Part shown: in pieces, positions 42,997-52,481 of the stretch
Layout: every line of letters begins with the position of its first letter
Numbering within the stretch: position 1 is the first letter of the stretch
NCBI GenBank assembly: GCA_963719285.1
Contig: CAVRBO010000001.1
Location: 62,001 to 126,000, forward strand
Source of the DNA: C-114 sp963719285
Lineage (GTDB): Bacteria > Chloroflexota > Limnocylindria > Limnocylindrales > CSP1-4
Reading direction: 5' to 3'
DNA length: 64,000 nucleotides
The notes under the pieces: model-generated
The model's input: only the letters and a program-made list of their open reading frames with translations
The model's database searches: none
Told to the model about the DNA's origin: nothing
Translations under genes and position numbers: made by a program

Positions 42997-44974
42997 TCAG
43001 CGGGTCGGATCGAGGGACGTGAAGTAGTCCCGGACGTAGTCCTTGACCGAGAGCGGCACGTAGCTCCGGTCGAGGGTGGTGAGCGCGTAGTCGTAGAAGT
43101 CGCCGTAGACGCTCTGATAGGGCACGATCGAGCCGTTGTCCGTGCCGCCGCCGGTCTGGTTGCCCTGCTGGGTCTGGCCATCGCCGCCCGTCCCGGCGAC
43201 GTAGCTCGGGTCACCTGGTTTGCCCAGCCGATCGAATGGTGCGTAGATCCCGCTCAGGTCAGGCCCGAGCGCCGAGGGCTTGTTGTCCTTGGTCGGGCCG
43301 GAGAAGCCGCTCTGGCCACCCGTCCCCTGGCCCAGGTAGCGGGCGTTCGAGCCGCCGCCCCCGATCGACCCCTGGCCCTGGCCCTGACCCTGCCCCTGGC
43401 CCTGCCCCTGCCCCTGGCCCTGGCCCTGCCCCTGCCCCTGGCCCTGGCCCTGCCTGCCCCTGGCCCTGCCCCTGGCCCTGCCCCTGACCCTGCCCCTGAC
43501 CCGTGCCGGGGCTGCTCGATGAGCCTGAGCCCTGGCCCTGCCCCTGACCGGTCCCGGGGCTGCTCGATGAGCCGGCGCCGGACCCCTGGCCGCCGCCGGG
43601 CTGCGGGGAGCCGCCGCCGTTCGCCTGGCCGCCCTGGCCGCCCTGCCCGGGCTGGCCCGACGCGCCTGGCCGGCCGGCGTCGGCCAGCTGATGCCGGCTG
43701 TCCTGGAGCTGCGACGCCGCCGACGCCAGGTCGCGGTTCAGGTCGATCTTGTCCTTGACCGCGCCGAGCGCCTGCGCAAGCCGGTCGAGCGCCTCCTTGG
43801 CCGATGCGATGTCGCCGGTCGCCAGGCTCTGGGCCGCATCGCGGAGGGCCGCGCCGGCCGCGCCGTCGGTGGCATCGGCGGTCTGCTGAAGGGCCGCGAG
43901 TTTCGCGGCGAGGTCCTGGCGTTCCTGCGGAGTCATCGCGTCGAGCTTCGCGGCGGCATCGCCGAGGTCCTTCTGGGCCACCTTCGGGTCACCGGTCGGA
44001 TTGGCGTCCTGCCGGCCGGTGGTCGCCTGCGACAGCGACCGGCTCAACGACGTGAGCGCCGACGCGCGCTGCTCGGTCGATGGGTCGATCGACGCCTGGA
44101 GATCGTCCTCGATGCTGCCGAGGCGGGCGAGGTCGGCGTCCAGCTGGTCGGGGCGGTCGCGCAGCTGCTGAGCGAGATCGCGGAGATCCTTGGCCAGGCG
44201 GGTCCGCGGGTCGTTCGGGTCCTGAGCCTTGGCCGCGAGCTTGTCGGCGGCCTTGTCGATCGTCTGGGCCTGCTGGGCGGCGGCGTCCCTGATCCGGGCT
44301 TCGCGGGCGATCACCGCGTCCTGCGGGTTCGGCAGGCCGACGAGCGCGACGATCGCGAGGCCCGTCATGAGCGTGGTGAGCGCCGGCGCCCGCGACCAGC
44401 GCGGCCGGAACAGGTCGTGGCGGGTCGCCCGAAGCGTATGGAGGGCGTCGGAGCGCTGGCGCCGCACGAGCCCTTCATGGATCTCGGGATCGAGCCGGCC
44501 GGTGGGCGGAGCGGCTGCGTCGTCCGCGCCGTCCACGCCACGAGCGACGGGCAGGCCCTCGGACGCGAGGGCGAGGGCGCTCGACACCCGGTCGCGCAGG
44601 CCGGCCTCCGCATCGATCGCGAGGGCGGTCTCCCCGATCGACGGACGGGCGCGGGACACGAGGACGGCGAGGGCGAGCAGGCCGATGGCCGGGATCGCGA
44701 TGGCAACGGTCGACGCCCGCTCGAGGGGCACGAGACGTGCGACCGTCCACAGGACCGTCTCGGCGATGAACACCGCCCCGAGCGCCCACCATGCCCGCCG
44801 AACGGAGCGGCGCAGCCACAACCGGCGACGGAACGGGCGAAGGGCCGCCCGGATCGCGGCGATCGTCGGTTCCAGGGGTGCCTCAACGGAGCCGACCGGA
44901 TCCCGGGGGATGAGGTCGCCGGGGATCGGCCCGCGTGCCCGGCCGCGTCGCGGGAACGATGGCCGGGCGATCAC
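42997..44974 (-). CDS. Coiled-coil membrane protein (DUF4175-like) with Gly-Gln repeat; frame broken in the repeat
   Basis: The N-terminus has two membrane helices (about residues 47-65, 75-90) and a third near 180. The centre (200-440) is Ala/Gln/Asp-rich coiled coil (AAQQAQTIDKAADKLAAKAQ, LAQQLRDRPDQLDADLARLG). A Gly-Gln repeat follows. At about 43451-43454 one hexamer is shortened to CCTG, a net loss of two bases; the frame then runs into junk and stops at 43259. In the other frame coding resumes (GSIGGGGSNARYLGQGTGGQ to the terminal YVRDYFTSLDPTR, stop 42997). GTG 44974 overlaps the permease stop. This is either a sequencing slip, a mutation, or a phase-variable tract. Confidence 0.65.
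43371..43514. repeat. Hexanucleotide repeat encoding Gly-Gln
   Basis: About 22 units of CCCTGG, CCCTGC or CCCTGA (plus strand) run tandemly. One unit at 43451-43454 has only four bases. On the minus strand the tract encodes alternating Gln and Gly. Such tracts are prone to slippage during replication and to short-read misassembly. Confidence 0.85.
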
Positions 44975-46269
44975 GGTCCGGCCTTCGGGGTGACCGTCGG
45001 TGCGGGAACGGGCTCGAGGGTCACGTCGGTGGCGACGCCGTCGGCGTCCGGGACGACGGGGAGGCTCGCCCCTGGGGTCGGCTTGCGCCCCCGGCCGCGG
45101 AGATGCGGTCGCCAGCGTCGGGTCGGCGAGACGAGGTTGACCGAAAGGAGGACGAGGACGATCGATACGACGAGCCAGGCCGCCGCGCTGCGCGGCCAGT
45201 AGGTGTCCCGGACGATCCCCGCATTCGGGTCGAACACGACGTCCGCGGCCACCGCGGGTGGCTGGGTGACGCCGCCACCCTGGTTGACGCCGCCTCCGCT
45301 GACGATCGTCCCGTCGGGCATGACCATCGAGCCGTCCGCCAGGATCTTGACCGGTCCCGCGACACCGGGCGCGACCACGCCGCCGTTGCCGCCGATGACC
45401 TGGAACCGACTGGTGACGCCCGGTTCGGGCTGACCCATGATCGCCGCGATGATCGTGCACGTGCCCCCGCTGCCGGTGCCCGTCGGGCACAGGACGTCGA
45501 GGTCCGCGACGAACGGGTTGAACCACAGGAGCCCCTCGGGCCCGAGCTTCGTCTGCTGCATCGTGGACCCGTCGGACAGGGCCACCGTGCGCACGCCGCC
45601 GGTGGCGGACAGGAAGATGTACACGAACGAGGCCCCGACGGTCATCGCCAGCACGACGGCGTAGGTCGCGATCGTCGCCGCCAGGGTCCTCTTCAGGAGC
45701 GCCGAGAAGAACAGGCCGAGGCAGCCGAGCCCGAAGACCTCGACCAGCAGGACGATGTAGCCGCGGACGAGATCCTCCGGGGCGACGCCGCCGAACACGA
45801 ACACCATCGCGGTCAGCGGGATCGAGGCGATGACGAGCAGGAACGCCCAGGCGAGCGCGCTGAAGAGCTTGCCGAGGACGATCGACAGCGACGATACGGG
45901 CGTGGTCACCAGCAGGTCGAGGGTCTGCTTCTCCCGTTCCTGGCTGATGGCACCGGTGGTGAATGCCGGGGCGAGCACCAGGATCAGGAGGGTCTGGAGG
46001 ACGAGCAGTCCGGCAAAGATCCCGGTCCCGATCTGGGCCGATTGGTAGTTGGCCCCGCCGAACCCGTTGCTCTGGAAGGCGCTGGCCTGGAGCGCCTCCA
46101 GCATCCAGGCGAAACCGGCCAGGATCCCGAGGTAGAACGTCAGGGCGACGAACGCCCGCCGGCCGCGCATCCGGCCGCGCAGCTCCTTCGTCCCGATCGC
46201 GCTGATCCCGCCGAACGCCCGCCCGAACGATGGGCCGGCCCGGCGGATGGACGCCCGCGACAAATTCAT
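44971..46269 (-). CDS. ABC-2 type transporter permease
   Basis: A 432-residue integral membrane protein. Six main helices are visible (ALTFYLGILAGFAWML; FAGLLVLQTLLILVLAPAF; AWAFLLVIASIPLTAMVF; IVLLVEVFGLGCLGLFFSAL; ATIATYAVVLAMTVGASFVYIFL; AAAWLVVSIVLVLLSVNLV). The motif TGAISQEREKQTLDLLVTTPVS is the ABC-2/NatB-GldF signature that contacts the ATPase. A large extracytoplasmic loop lies between helices 5 and 6. Start and stop overlap the neighbours by four bases (ATGA, GTGA). The ATPase encoded just upstream is its partner. Confidence 0.88.
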   Translation of the reverse strand: MNLSRASIRRAGPSFGRAFGGISAIGTKELRGRMRGRRAFVALTFYLGILAGFAWMLEALQASAFQSNGFGGANYQSAQIGTGIFAGLLVLQTLLILVLAPAFTTGAISQEREKQTLDLLVTTPVSSLSIVLGKLFSALAWAFLLVIASIPLTAMVFVFGGVAPEDLVRGYIVLLVEVFGLGCLGLFFSALLKRTLAATIATYAVVLAMTVGASFVYIFLSATGGVRTVALSDGSTMQQTKLGPEGLLWFNPFVADLDVLCPTGTGSGGTCTIIAAIMGQPEPGVTSRFQVIGGNGGVVAPGVAGPVKILADGSMVMPDGTIVSGGGVNQGGGVTQPPAVAADVVFDPNAGIVRDTYWPRSAAAWLVVSIVLVLLSVNLVSPTRRWRPHLRGRGRKPTPGASLPVVPDADGVATDVTLEPVPAPTVTPKAGP

Positions 46270-47243
46270 GCCGCGCTCCCCATCGGGCTCGCCGGGACCG
46301 AGTCCGCCGGGGCCGTCACCTGGAGGAACAGCTCCTCCAGGTCGCTCGCCGCACGCGCGAACGTGACGATCGGCAGGCCGGCCGCGACCGCCTCCCGAAG
46401 GAGCCGGGCCGAGGCCGGGTCGTCGCCCCGGAACCCGATCTCGATCGTCCCGTCGTCGAGAACGTGGGCCGACGCGACGTCGACATCGGCGGCGAAGTGG
46501 GCCCGCGCCGCCTCGAGCGCCTCGCCCTCGGCGAGGACCCTGATCCGGAGGACCGCACCGGAGCGCAACCGCCGCTCGATGTCGGCGACCCGGCCCTGGG
46601 CCAGCACCTGGCCGCGATCCACGATCGCGACACTGGTGCACAGCTCCTCGAGCTCGGGCAGGATGTGGCTCGAGATGAGGATCGTCTTGCCCAGCGAACG
46701 CAGCTCCCGCAGGAGCTCGCGCAACTCCACGCGCGCCCGTGGGTCCAGGCCGGATGCCGGCTCGTCGAGGAGCAGCACCGCCGGGTCATGGACGAGCGCG
46801 TGGGCGAGGCACAGCCGCTGCTGCATGCCGCGCGACAGTCCCTGCACGTACGCGTTGCGCTTGTCGGCGAGGTCCACGAGCTCGAGCAGGTCGCCGATCA
46901 TCCGCCGGCGCCGGGCGGCCGCGATCCCGTGGCAGCGGGCGAAGAAGTCGAGGTACTCCCAGACCTTCATGTCGTCGTAGACGCCGAAGACGTCGGGCAT
47001 GAACCCGATGACCCGGCGCACCGCCGTGGGGTCGTCGCGGACCGAGGCGCCGGCGATCTCCGCGTCGCCGTGGGTCGGGCGGAGGAGCGTCGCGAGCATG
47101 CGCAGGGTCGTCGTCTTGCCCGCCCCATTGGGCCCGACGAGCCCGAAGATCTCTCCGGGCTCGATGTCCAGGTCGATCCCGGCCACGGCGACCGTGCGGT
47201 CGTAGCGCTTGGTGAGGCCCTTGGCCGAGACGATGGCTGTCAC
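46266..47243 (-). CDS. ABC transporter ATP-binding protein
   Basis: A 325-residue ATPase subunit. The motifs are Walker A GPNGAGKTTT, the Q-loop region IGFMPDVFGVYDDMKVWEYLDFF, signature LSRGMQQRL, Walker B LLLDEPASGLD and H-loop SSHIL. The last 90 residues (VLRIRVLAEGEALEAARAHF ...) form the C-terminal regulatory extension of CcmA/DrrA/NatA-type exporters. It is a close match to gliding-type GldA and antibiotic-export ATPases. GTG 47243 overlaps the upstream gene's stop. It pairs with the ABC-2 permease gene that follows. Confidence 0.92.
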   Translation of the reverse strand: MTAIVSAKGLTKRYDRTVAVAGIDLDIEPGEIFGLVGPNGAGKTTTLRMLATLLRPTHGDAEIAGASVRDDPTAVRRVIGFMPDVFGVYDDMKVWEYLDFFARCHGIAAARRRRMIGDLLELVDLADKRNAYVQGLSRGMQQRLCLAHALVHDPAVLLLDEPASGLDPRARVELRELLRELRSLGKTILISSHILPELEELCTSVAIVDRGQVLAQGRVADIERRLRSGAVLRIRVLAEGEALEAARAHFAADVDVASAHVLDDGTIEIGFRGDDPASARLLREAVAAGLPIVTFARAASDLEELFLQVTAPADSVPASPMGSAA

Positions 47244-49810
47244 TGGACCGTCCCCTCGAGCTGCATCTGGAACGAGAAGCCGACGCCATTCTGGTCGCCC
47301 GTCCGGAATCGCACGAGGACCGTGCCCGATGTCGGGTCCACGTAGCGTCCCGGGTCGGTCACGGCGACGGACCGCGAGGTGTTGAAGTGCGCGAGGCGGA
47401 CCCACGAACCGCTCATCCGGTCGAACAGCTCGATCGCCGGCGTCCCGTCGGTCGACGCCTGGTTCTGTTCCTGGTCGGTCAACGGCGTGTCCCCCGGACC
47501 CGTCGGGCTGACCGTGTCTTGCGCCACCCCGACGCTGTTCTGGTTCAGGGCGAGGATGAGCTTGCTCGTCGAGAGTGCGCCGTCGAAGGTCGGCGGACGG
47601 TACGCCTGGGTCAGGGTCCCACCCTGGAAGAAGACCATCGTCGGACCGCCTCCGCCGCCCTTGCCCGTGACCTGGCCGTCGCTCGAGACGGTCGTGCCCT
47701 GCATGAGGTCGCCGGTGAAGACCACCTGGCCGTGGATCGCGATCGGCAGCGGCACGAAGTAGAGGACGTCGCCGGTGGACGTCGCCGCCGCGCCGGCAAG
47801 GCGCGCGCCCACGACGTCGCCGCGCCCGAAGGCCAGGAGGACGGCCCCGTCCGTGGACAGCGGGGTCCACGATCCGGTGAACGGGTCGACGGTCAGCTGG
47901 TTGAGGATCGCCTGGCGCACGAGGAGCCGCTGGTCGTCCGGTGTACCGCCGAACGGCTGGCCCCCGAAGAAGATGTTGCCGAGGATCCGGTCGGTGATCG
48001 GCTGGTCGACCGGGCCGCCGCCGATCGGAAGGTCGATGACCTGGCTCGCGCCGGGGGCGAGATCGGCGAGCACGGCCACCGATCCGCCCACCACGACCGC
48101 CGGTTTCTCGAGCGTCAGGGTCGACTTGTTCGTGACGGTGCCCTTGAGGCGGTCGCCCTCGAGCCGGAGCGTGGCGCTCAGCTCCGGACCGGCGATGGGC
48201 ACTTCGGCCCGGACGGCCCGCAGCGCGCCGTAACCCACGGCCAGGTCGCGGACCCGGGCGGTATCGCCCTGGAGGATGTCGAGGGCGCCGCCGTTCTGGG
48301 TCCCGTCGAAGCCCGACAGCATGTCGCCGCTCGTCGGCGGCGACAGCAGCGCGCCGCCGGGGATCTCGAGCTGGTAGATCTCGCGAGTCGGAGAGAAGAC
48401 ACCGACGTAGGCGACCGCGGTGGCGGCGGTCGTATCCGGCGCCCCGCGCACGATGGCGACCGAGTTGATGATCACCTGCCCGCCTCGGAGCGTGTTGCCG
48501 TACAGGTAGGCCGCGGCCGCGAACCCGACGACGAGGAAGGGCATCGTGACCCACGCCCACTCCCGCCGATCCAGGCGTCGCAGGAGGAGGTAGTTGACCG
48601 GCCCCACGAGGAGGATGTAGCCGAACAGCAGGATGAGGAGCCCGCCGATCGGCGGCAATGCCAGGGACGGCAGCGTGTTGAGCGCGTTGAGGAGCTGGCT
48701 GTCGTCCCCGCTCACCAGCTGGACGCCGAGCGCACGCGGTGGCACGATCCGGTTCCAGACAGCGTCGGACGCGGGCGTCCGGGCCAGCCAGTCGCCGGTC
48801 GGGTCGACCCCGAGAAGCGTGACCGCGCCGCTGCCGAACGTCTCCTCCGCCGCGATGACCTGATCGCCGGACGCGGCGAGGATCCGGCCGCGGACGGTGC
48901 TCCGGTCGGCGGTCATCGCCGGGATCGCCTGGACCGTCGAGGTGATCGGGCCCACGAGGTCCTGAAGGGCCTGCGGGCTGATGTCGGTCGTGGCGCGAGG
49001 TCGGTAGGGCAGCAGGTCGTCGGGCAGCTTCGCCAGCGACGACGCCCCGGACGTCCCGCCCACGATCGTGAGGCGACCACCGCCGGCCAGCCAGCCCCGC
49101 ATCGCCTCGAGCTGGTCCTTGCTGAGCGTGGACGAATCGACGTCCTGCCAGATGAGCCGGTCGATCGGATCCCACGCCTCCACGCGGCCGGGCAGGTCGT
49201 CAACCGTGAGCTGGACGATGATCGTCGGCGTGCCGTTGATCGAGGGCGGCAGCCTGAGGGCGGCGACGACCGGTGCCGGCTTCTCCGCGAGCACGCCCAC
49301 GACGAGCTGGGCGTTGTCCGGGACGGTGTAGGCGACCTTCGCGGTCGCCGCGGTCCCGCCGGCCGTGACCAGGCTGACGTCGATCGTCTGTCCGAACGCC
49401 GGCGGCTGGGCGTACATCTCGAGGCTCTTGCGTGAGCCGGTCGGGAGATCCACCGGCAGGCCGAACCGGGTGCGGCCCTGTGCGCCGCCGTTGATCCGCA
49501 GCTCACCCGTGATCGCCGGACCGTCGTTCGCGACCGTGACCGCGATGGCCATCCACGAGCCGACCCGACCGTGGCCGGCGAGCAGTGCGTTCGCCTGGAG
49601 GGTCACGCCGGCGGCCGCGGCGACGGGACGCGACGCGGGGCCGACCGGCGCGAGCGTCAGAGCCAGCGCCAGCGCGGTCGCGGCCAGTCCCACGACAGCG
49701 GCGAGGGGTCCACGAAGAGGTCGCGGGCGGCGAGCGGTCGGCGGCGCGGCCGTTCGGGCTCGGGGCACAGGGTCTCCTCGGGCGGGGTCCGCGGGGCTGT
49801 CTGGTCGCAT
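47240..49810 (-). CDS. Large exported membrane protein, first gene of the ABC/MoxR operon
   Basis: An 856-residue protein of no certain family. An N-terminal signal or anchor (VVGLAATALALALTLAPVG, about 38-56) precedes an exterior beta-rich domain, a GATase-like segment (IIVQLTVDDLPGRVEAWDPIDRLIWQDVDSSTLSKDQLEAMRGWLAGGGRLTIVGG), two central helices (IGGLLILLFGYILLVGPVNYLLLRR and VTMPFLVVGFAAAAYLYG, about 395-450), and a second exterior domain to the end. This layout resembles GldG-like proteins next to GldA/GldF ABC modules. The ATG at 49810 has a G-rich stretch 12 bases upstream. It stands at the 5' end, so it may set the operon's function. Confidence 0.72.
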   Translation of the reverse strand: MRPDSPADPARGDPVPRARTAAPPTARRPRPLRGPLAAVVGLAATALALALTLAPVGPASRPVAAAAGVTLQANALLAGHGRVGSWMAIAVTVANDGPAITGELRINGGAQGRTRFGLPVDLPTGSRKSLEMYAQPPAFGQTIDVSLVTAGGTAATAKVAYTVPDNAQLVVGVLAEKPAPVVAALRLPPSINGTPTIIVQLTVDDLPGRVEAWDPIDRLIWQDVDSSTLSKDQLEAMRGWLAGGGRLTIVGGTSGASSLAKLPDDLLPYRPRATTDISPQALQDLVGPITSTVQAIPAMTADRSTVRGRILAASGDQVIAAEETFGSGAVTLLGVDPTGDWLARTPASDAVWNRIVPPRALGVQLVSGDDSQLLNALNTLPSLALPPIGGLLILLFGYILLVGPVNYLLLRRLDRREWAWVTMPFLVVGFAAAAYLYGNTLRGGQVIINSVAIVRGAPDTTAATAVAYVGVFSPTREIYQLEIPGGALLSPPTSGDMLSGFDGTQNGGALDILQGDTARVRDLAVGYGALRAVRAEVPIAGPELSATLRLEGDRLKGTVTNKSTLTLEKPAVVVGGSVAVLADLAPGASQVIDLPIGGGPVDQPITDRILGNIFFGGQPFGGTPDDQRLLVRQAILNQLTVDPFTGSWTPLSTDGAVLLAFGRGDVVGARLAGAAATSTGDVLYFVPLPIAIHGQVVFTGDLMQGTTVSSDGQVTGKGGGGGPTMVFFQGGTLTQAYRPPTFDGALSTSKLILALNQNSVGVAQDTVSPTGPGDTPLTDQEQNQASTDGTPAIELFDRMSGSWVRLAHFNTSRSVAVTDPGRYVDPTSGTVLVRFRTGDQNGVGFSFQMQLEGTVQ

Positions 49811-49882
49811 CGACGTCCGAGCCCCCCGGAAAGTTGCATCCAGCGACCAGGCAACACCGGATCGGCCCGACGGGGCCGCTCT

Positions 49883-49892
49883 ATCGTACGAT
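49883..49892. promoter_or_regulatory. Palindrome with divergent -10-like boxes
   Basis: ATCGTACGAT is a perfect palindrome between the minus operon (start 49810) and the DUF1015 gene (49955). It gives TATCGT on the plus strand and TACGAT on the minus strand, both TAnnnT, so it could serve divergent promoters. No -35 hexamers are obvious. Confidence 0.35.
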
Positions 49893-49954
49893 GGGCACCC
49901 GTCCCAGACGTCTCACGTACCGGCGAGGCCGGCCAGCGTGCCCCCGAGGTGCCC

Positions 49955-51320
49955 GTGCCCCACATCCGTCCTTTCCGCGCCCTGCGTTACGAGACCGAGG
50001 CCGTGGGCGACCTCGCCCTGGTCACGAGCCCGCCGTACGACGTCATCGGACCGGACGAGGAGCGGCAGCTCCTGGCGCGCCATCCCCGGAATGTGGTCCG
50101 CCTCGACCTGCCCGCGGAAGAGCTGGGCGACGAGCCGGACGACAAATATCGTCGGGCCGCCCGCACCTTCGCCGCCTGGCGCTCCGATGGCACGTTCCAC
50201 AAGGATCCCCGACCGGCGGTCTACGTGTACGACCAGACCTACCGGCTGCCGGGCGGCGAGGCCGAACGGTCGCAGCGTGGCTTCTTCGCCAGGGTCCGGC
50301 TCGAGCCGCTCGGCGAGGGCGGCATCCTGCCCCACGAACGGACCCTCGCCACCCCGCGCGAGGATCGCTACCGGCTGCTCCGTGCGACGGGTGCCAACAT
50401 GAGCCCGGTCGCGATGCTCTACGAGGACCCGACCGGGCGTTCCGCGGCGGTGCTCGCCGCCGTGGTCGACGCACCGGGCACGATGCCGGTCGCCGACGTG
50501 ACCGATGGGGATCAGGTACGCCATCGGCTGTGGGTGGTGCCGGCGGTCTCGGCACCGGCCGAGGACGATGGCACTCCCGGGGAGGCCGCCGCGGCCGATC
50601 CCGCGACCGAGCTCGTCGCCCTCGCCGGGGGAGGACCGCTCACGATCGCCGACGGCCACCATCGCTATGAGACGGCACTGCGCTATCGCGACGAGCGACG
50701 CATGAGCCGCTCCTGCGAGGAGGATCCCGCGTTCGACTACGTCCTCGCCCTCCTGCTCGAGTCGACCGGCCAGACGCTCACGGTCCTGCCGACCCATCGC
50801 CTCGTGGGCGGGCTGGGCGACGCCGCGGCCGACCTGGTCACCGCTGCCGAGGCGCTGTTCGTGGTCGAACGGGTCGCCGGTCGGGACGCGCTCGAACGCG
50901 GCCTTCGGCGCCGCCGAAGCGGCGAGCGGCCGTGGCGGTCGTGGCCGTTTCGGCCTGTGGACGCGCTCGGGCGGGGCGATCCTGACCGCCCGCCGGTCGG
51001 CCTTCGAGCCGGACCTGGCGCACGTGGGAGAGGCCCTTCGAGGCCTCGACGTGACCCTCCTGCAGGTCGCCCTGGAGAAGCTCGCGAACATCGACGCGGC
51101 GGCGACCGCTGCCGGCCGACTGACGTACACGCGGTCGGCCACCGAGGCGCTCGACCGGGTCGACGCCGGCGACGGCATCGACGCCGCCTTCCTGCTCGAT
51201 CCGACCCCCGTCGCCTCGATCACGGCGGTCGCCCGCGACGGCGACGTGATGCCCCAGAAGTCGACCTACTTCTTCCCCAAGCCGCTGAGCGGCCTCCTCA
51301 TCAACCCTCACGAATGGTGA
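49955..51320 (+). pseudogene. DUF1015 family protein, frameshifted
   Basis: The family is about 400-450 residues and uncharacterised. The first part (49955 to about 50897) is VPHIRPFRALRYETE ... SPPYDVIG ... DKYRRAARTFAAWRSDG ... ADGHHRYETALRYRDERR, all family landmarks. Near 50897 the frame must change by one base: downstream homology (RFGLWTRSGGAIL ... VALEKLANIDAAATAAGRLTYTRS ... GDVMPQKSTYFFPKPLSGLLINPHEW) is in another frame and stops at 51320. One extra base after the GAA of DALE would explain it. It may be a real mutation or a sequence error. GTG 49955 has GAGG five bases upstream. Confidence 0.72.
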
Positions 51321-51333
51321 TCAAGGTGTCCAC

Positions 51334-52206
51334 ATGGCCGAGGTGACCCCGGGCACGATGCCCCTCACGCCGCAGGCTTCCGGGGGCCGACCGATCCGCA
51401 AGGACGAGATCGAGCTCCAGGACCGCGGGATCTACATCGAGAGCTGGCTCCCGGAACGGCGATCGCGGCGCAAGCCACTCCTGTTCGTCCACGGCGAACT
51501 CGCCGGATCGTGGGTCTGGGAGCGTTACCTCGGGTATTTCGCGTCGCGCGGCTGGGAGGGCCACGCGCTCAACCTGCGCAACCATTTCTGGTCGCAGACC
51601 GCCGATCCCACGTCACTCACGATCGACACCTATGCCGAGGACGTCACGGCCGGACTGCGCCGCCTGGGCGACTCGACCGTCCTCGTCGGTCACGGCCTCG
51701 GGGGCCTGCTCGCGCTCAAGGCGGCCGAACGCATCCGACCGGCCGGCATGGTCCTGATCAGCCCGGAGCTGCCTCGCGAGCTCCGCGTCCCCGCCCGCGC
51801 GCACGAGCTGCGCGAGGTCGGCGACGTCTACGGCAAGGAGCGCCTCGGCTGGGCGACGCTGTCGGAGCGCCTTCAACGCGATCACAGTGACCTCTCGCTC
51901 GAGGACGTCCGGCGGATCCAGCACCTCCTCGGCCAGAAGCCCCACGAGTCCGGGGCTGCCCGCCGCCAGGTCCTCCTGGGTGTGGCCGTGGAGCGGTCGG
52001 CGTTCGCCGGGCTGCCGATCCTCGTCATCGGCGGCGGCCTCGACAAGATCGTTCCGGAACCCGGCTCGGAGCGCCTGGCCGACTGGCTCGGTGCGGCGTA
52101 CGAGCCGTTCGGCGCCCACTCCCATTTCGGGCTCGTCGTGGGCGAGCACAGCCACGTCCAGGTGGCCGACGCGATCCGGGCCTTCCTCGACGCCAACCGC
52201 CTCTGA
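51334..52206 (+). CDS. Alpha/beta-hydrolase-fold protein lacking the nucleophile serine
   Basis: A 290-residue alpha/beta hydrolase. The oxyanion region LLFVHGELAGSWVWERYLGYFASRGWEGHALNLRNHFWS and the late HSHFGLVVGEHSHVQVADAIRAFLDAN with the histidine are typical, and GLDKIVPEPGSERLADW supplies an Asp. The nucleophile elbow, normally GHSxGG, reads VGHGLGGLLALK: Gly replaces Ser. So it is either a pseudoenzyme or uses another mechanism. It starts 13 bases after the DUF1015 gene ends. The first 35 residues are a flexible extension. Confidence 0.75.
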   Translation: MAEVTPGTMPLTPQASGGRPIRKDEIELQDRGIYIESWLPERRSRRKPLLFVHGELAGSWVWERYLGYFASRGWEGHALNLRNHFWSQTADPTSLTIDTYAEDVTAGLRRLGDSTVLVGHGLGGLLALKAAERIRPAGMVLISPELPRELRVPARAHELREVGDVYGKERLGWATLSERLQRDHSDLSLEDVRRIQHLLGQKPHESGAARRQVLLGVAVERSAFAGLPILVIGGGLDKIVPEPGSERLADWLGAAYEPFGAHSHFGLVVGEHSHVQVADAIRAFLDANRL

Positions 52207-52297
52207 GGGCGGCCACCGACGCCGCCGCGGTGGCGCCATCGGACGATCGGCTGCTATCATGCCGGCCGGTCCGGCGTCCTCTCGTCGAGCCGCCAGC

Positions 52298-52374
52298 GCC
52301 GCATTCGTCTAGAGGCCCAGGACACCGCCCTCTCAAGGCGGAGACCACCGGTTCGAATCCGGTATGCGGTACCA
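52298..52374 (+). tRNA. tRNA-Glu (anticodon CTC)
   Basis: A complete cloverleaf: acceptor GCCGCAT pairs with ATGCGGT (first pair G-T), anticodon stem CCGCC/GGCGG with loop CTCTCAA, anticodon CTC for GAG, and T-arm GGTTCGAATCC. The CCA end is encoded. A TATCAT box at 52255-52260 is a likely -10. A strong terminator follows at 52388. Confidence 0.95.
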
Positions 52375-52387
52375 GATGAACATCCCG

Positions 52388-52415
52388 ACGCCCCCGGACC
52401 GCGCCCCGGGGGCGT
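52388..52415 (+). terminator. Terminator after tRNA-Glu
   Basis: ACGCCCCCGG and CCGGGGGCGT form a perfect 10-base stem with an eight-base loop, followed by TCTCCTTT. Confidence 0.75.
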
Positions 52416-52481
52416 TCTCCTTTCGCCGCGGAGCCACGCTGGCCGACCGCGCTCGCCGCCTCCGGCTCATGCCGCTCCGGC

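Noticed and set aside
43371..43514. Possible CRISPR or VNTR unrelated to coding
   Set aside because: The hexamers encode Gly-Gln in frame with a gene, so it is a coding repeat.
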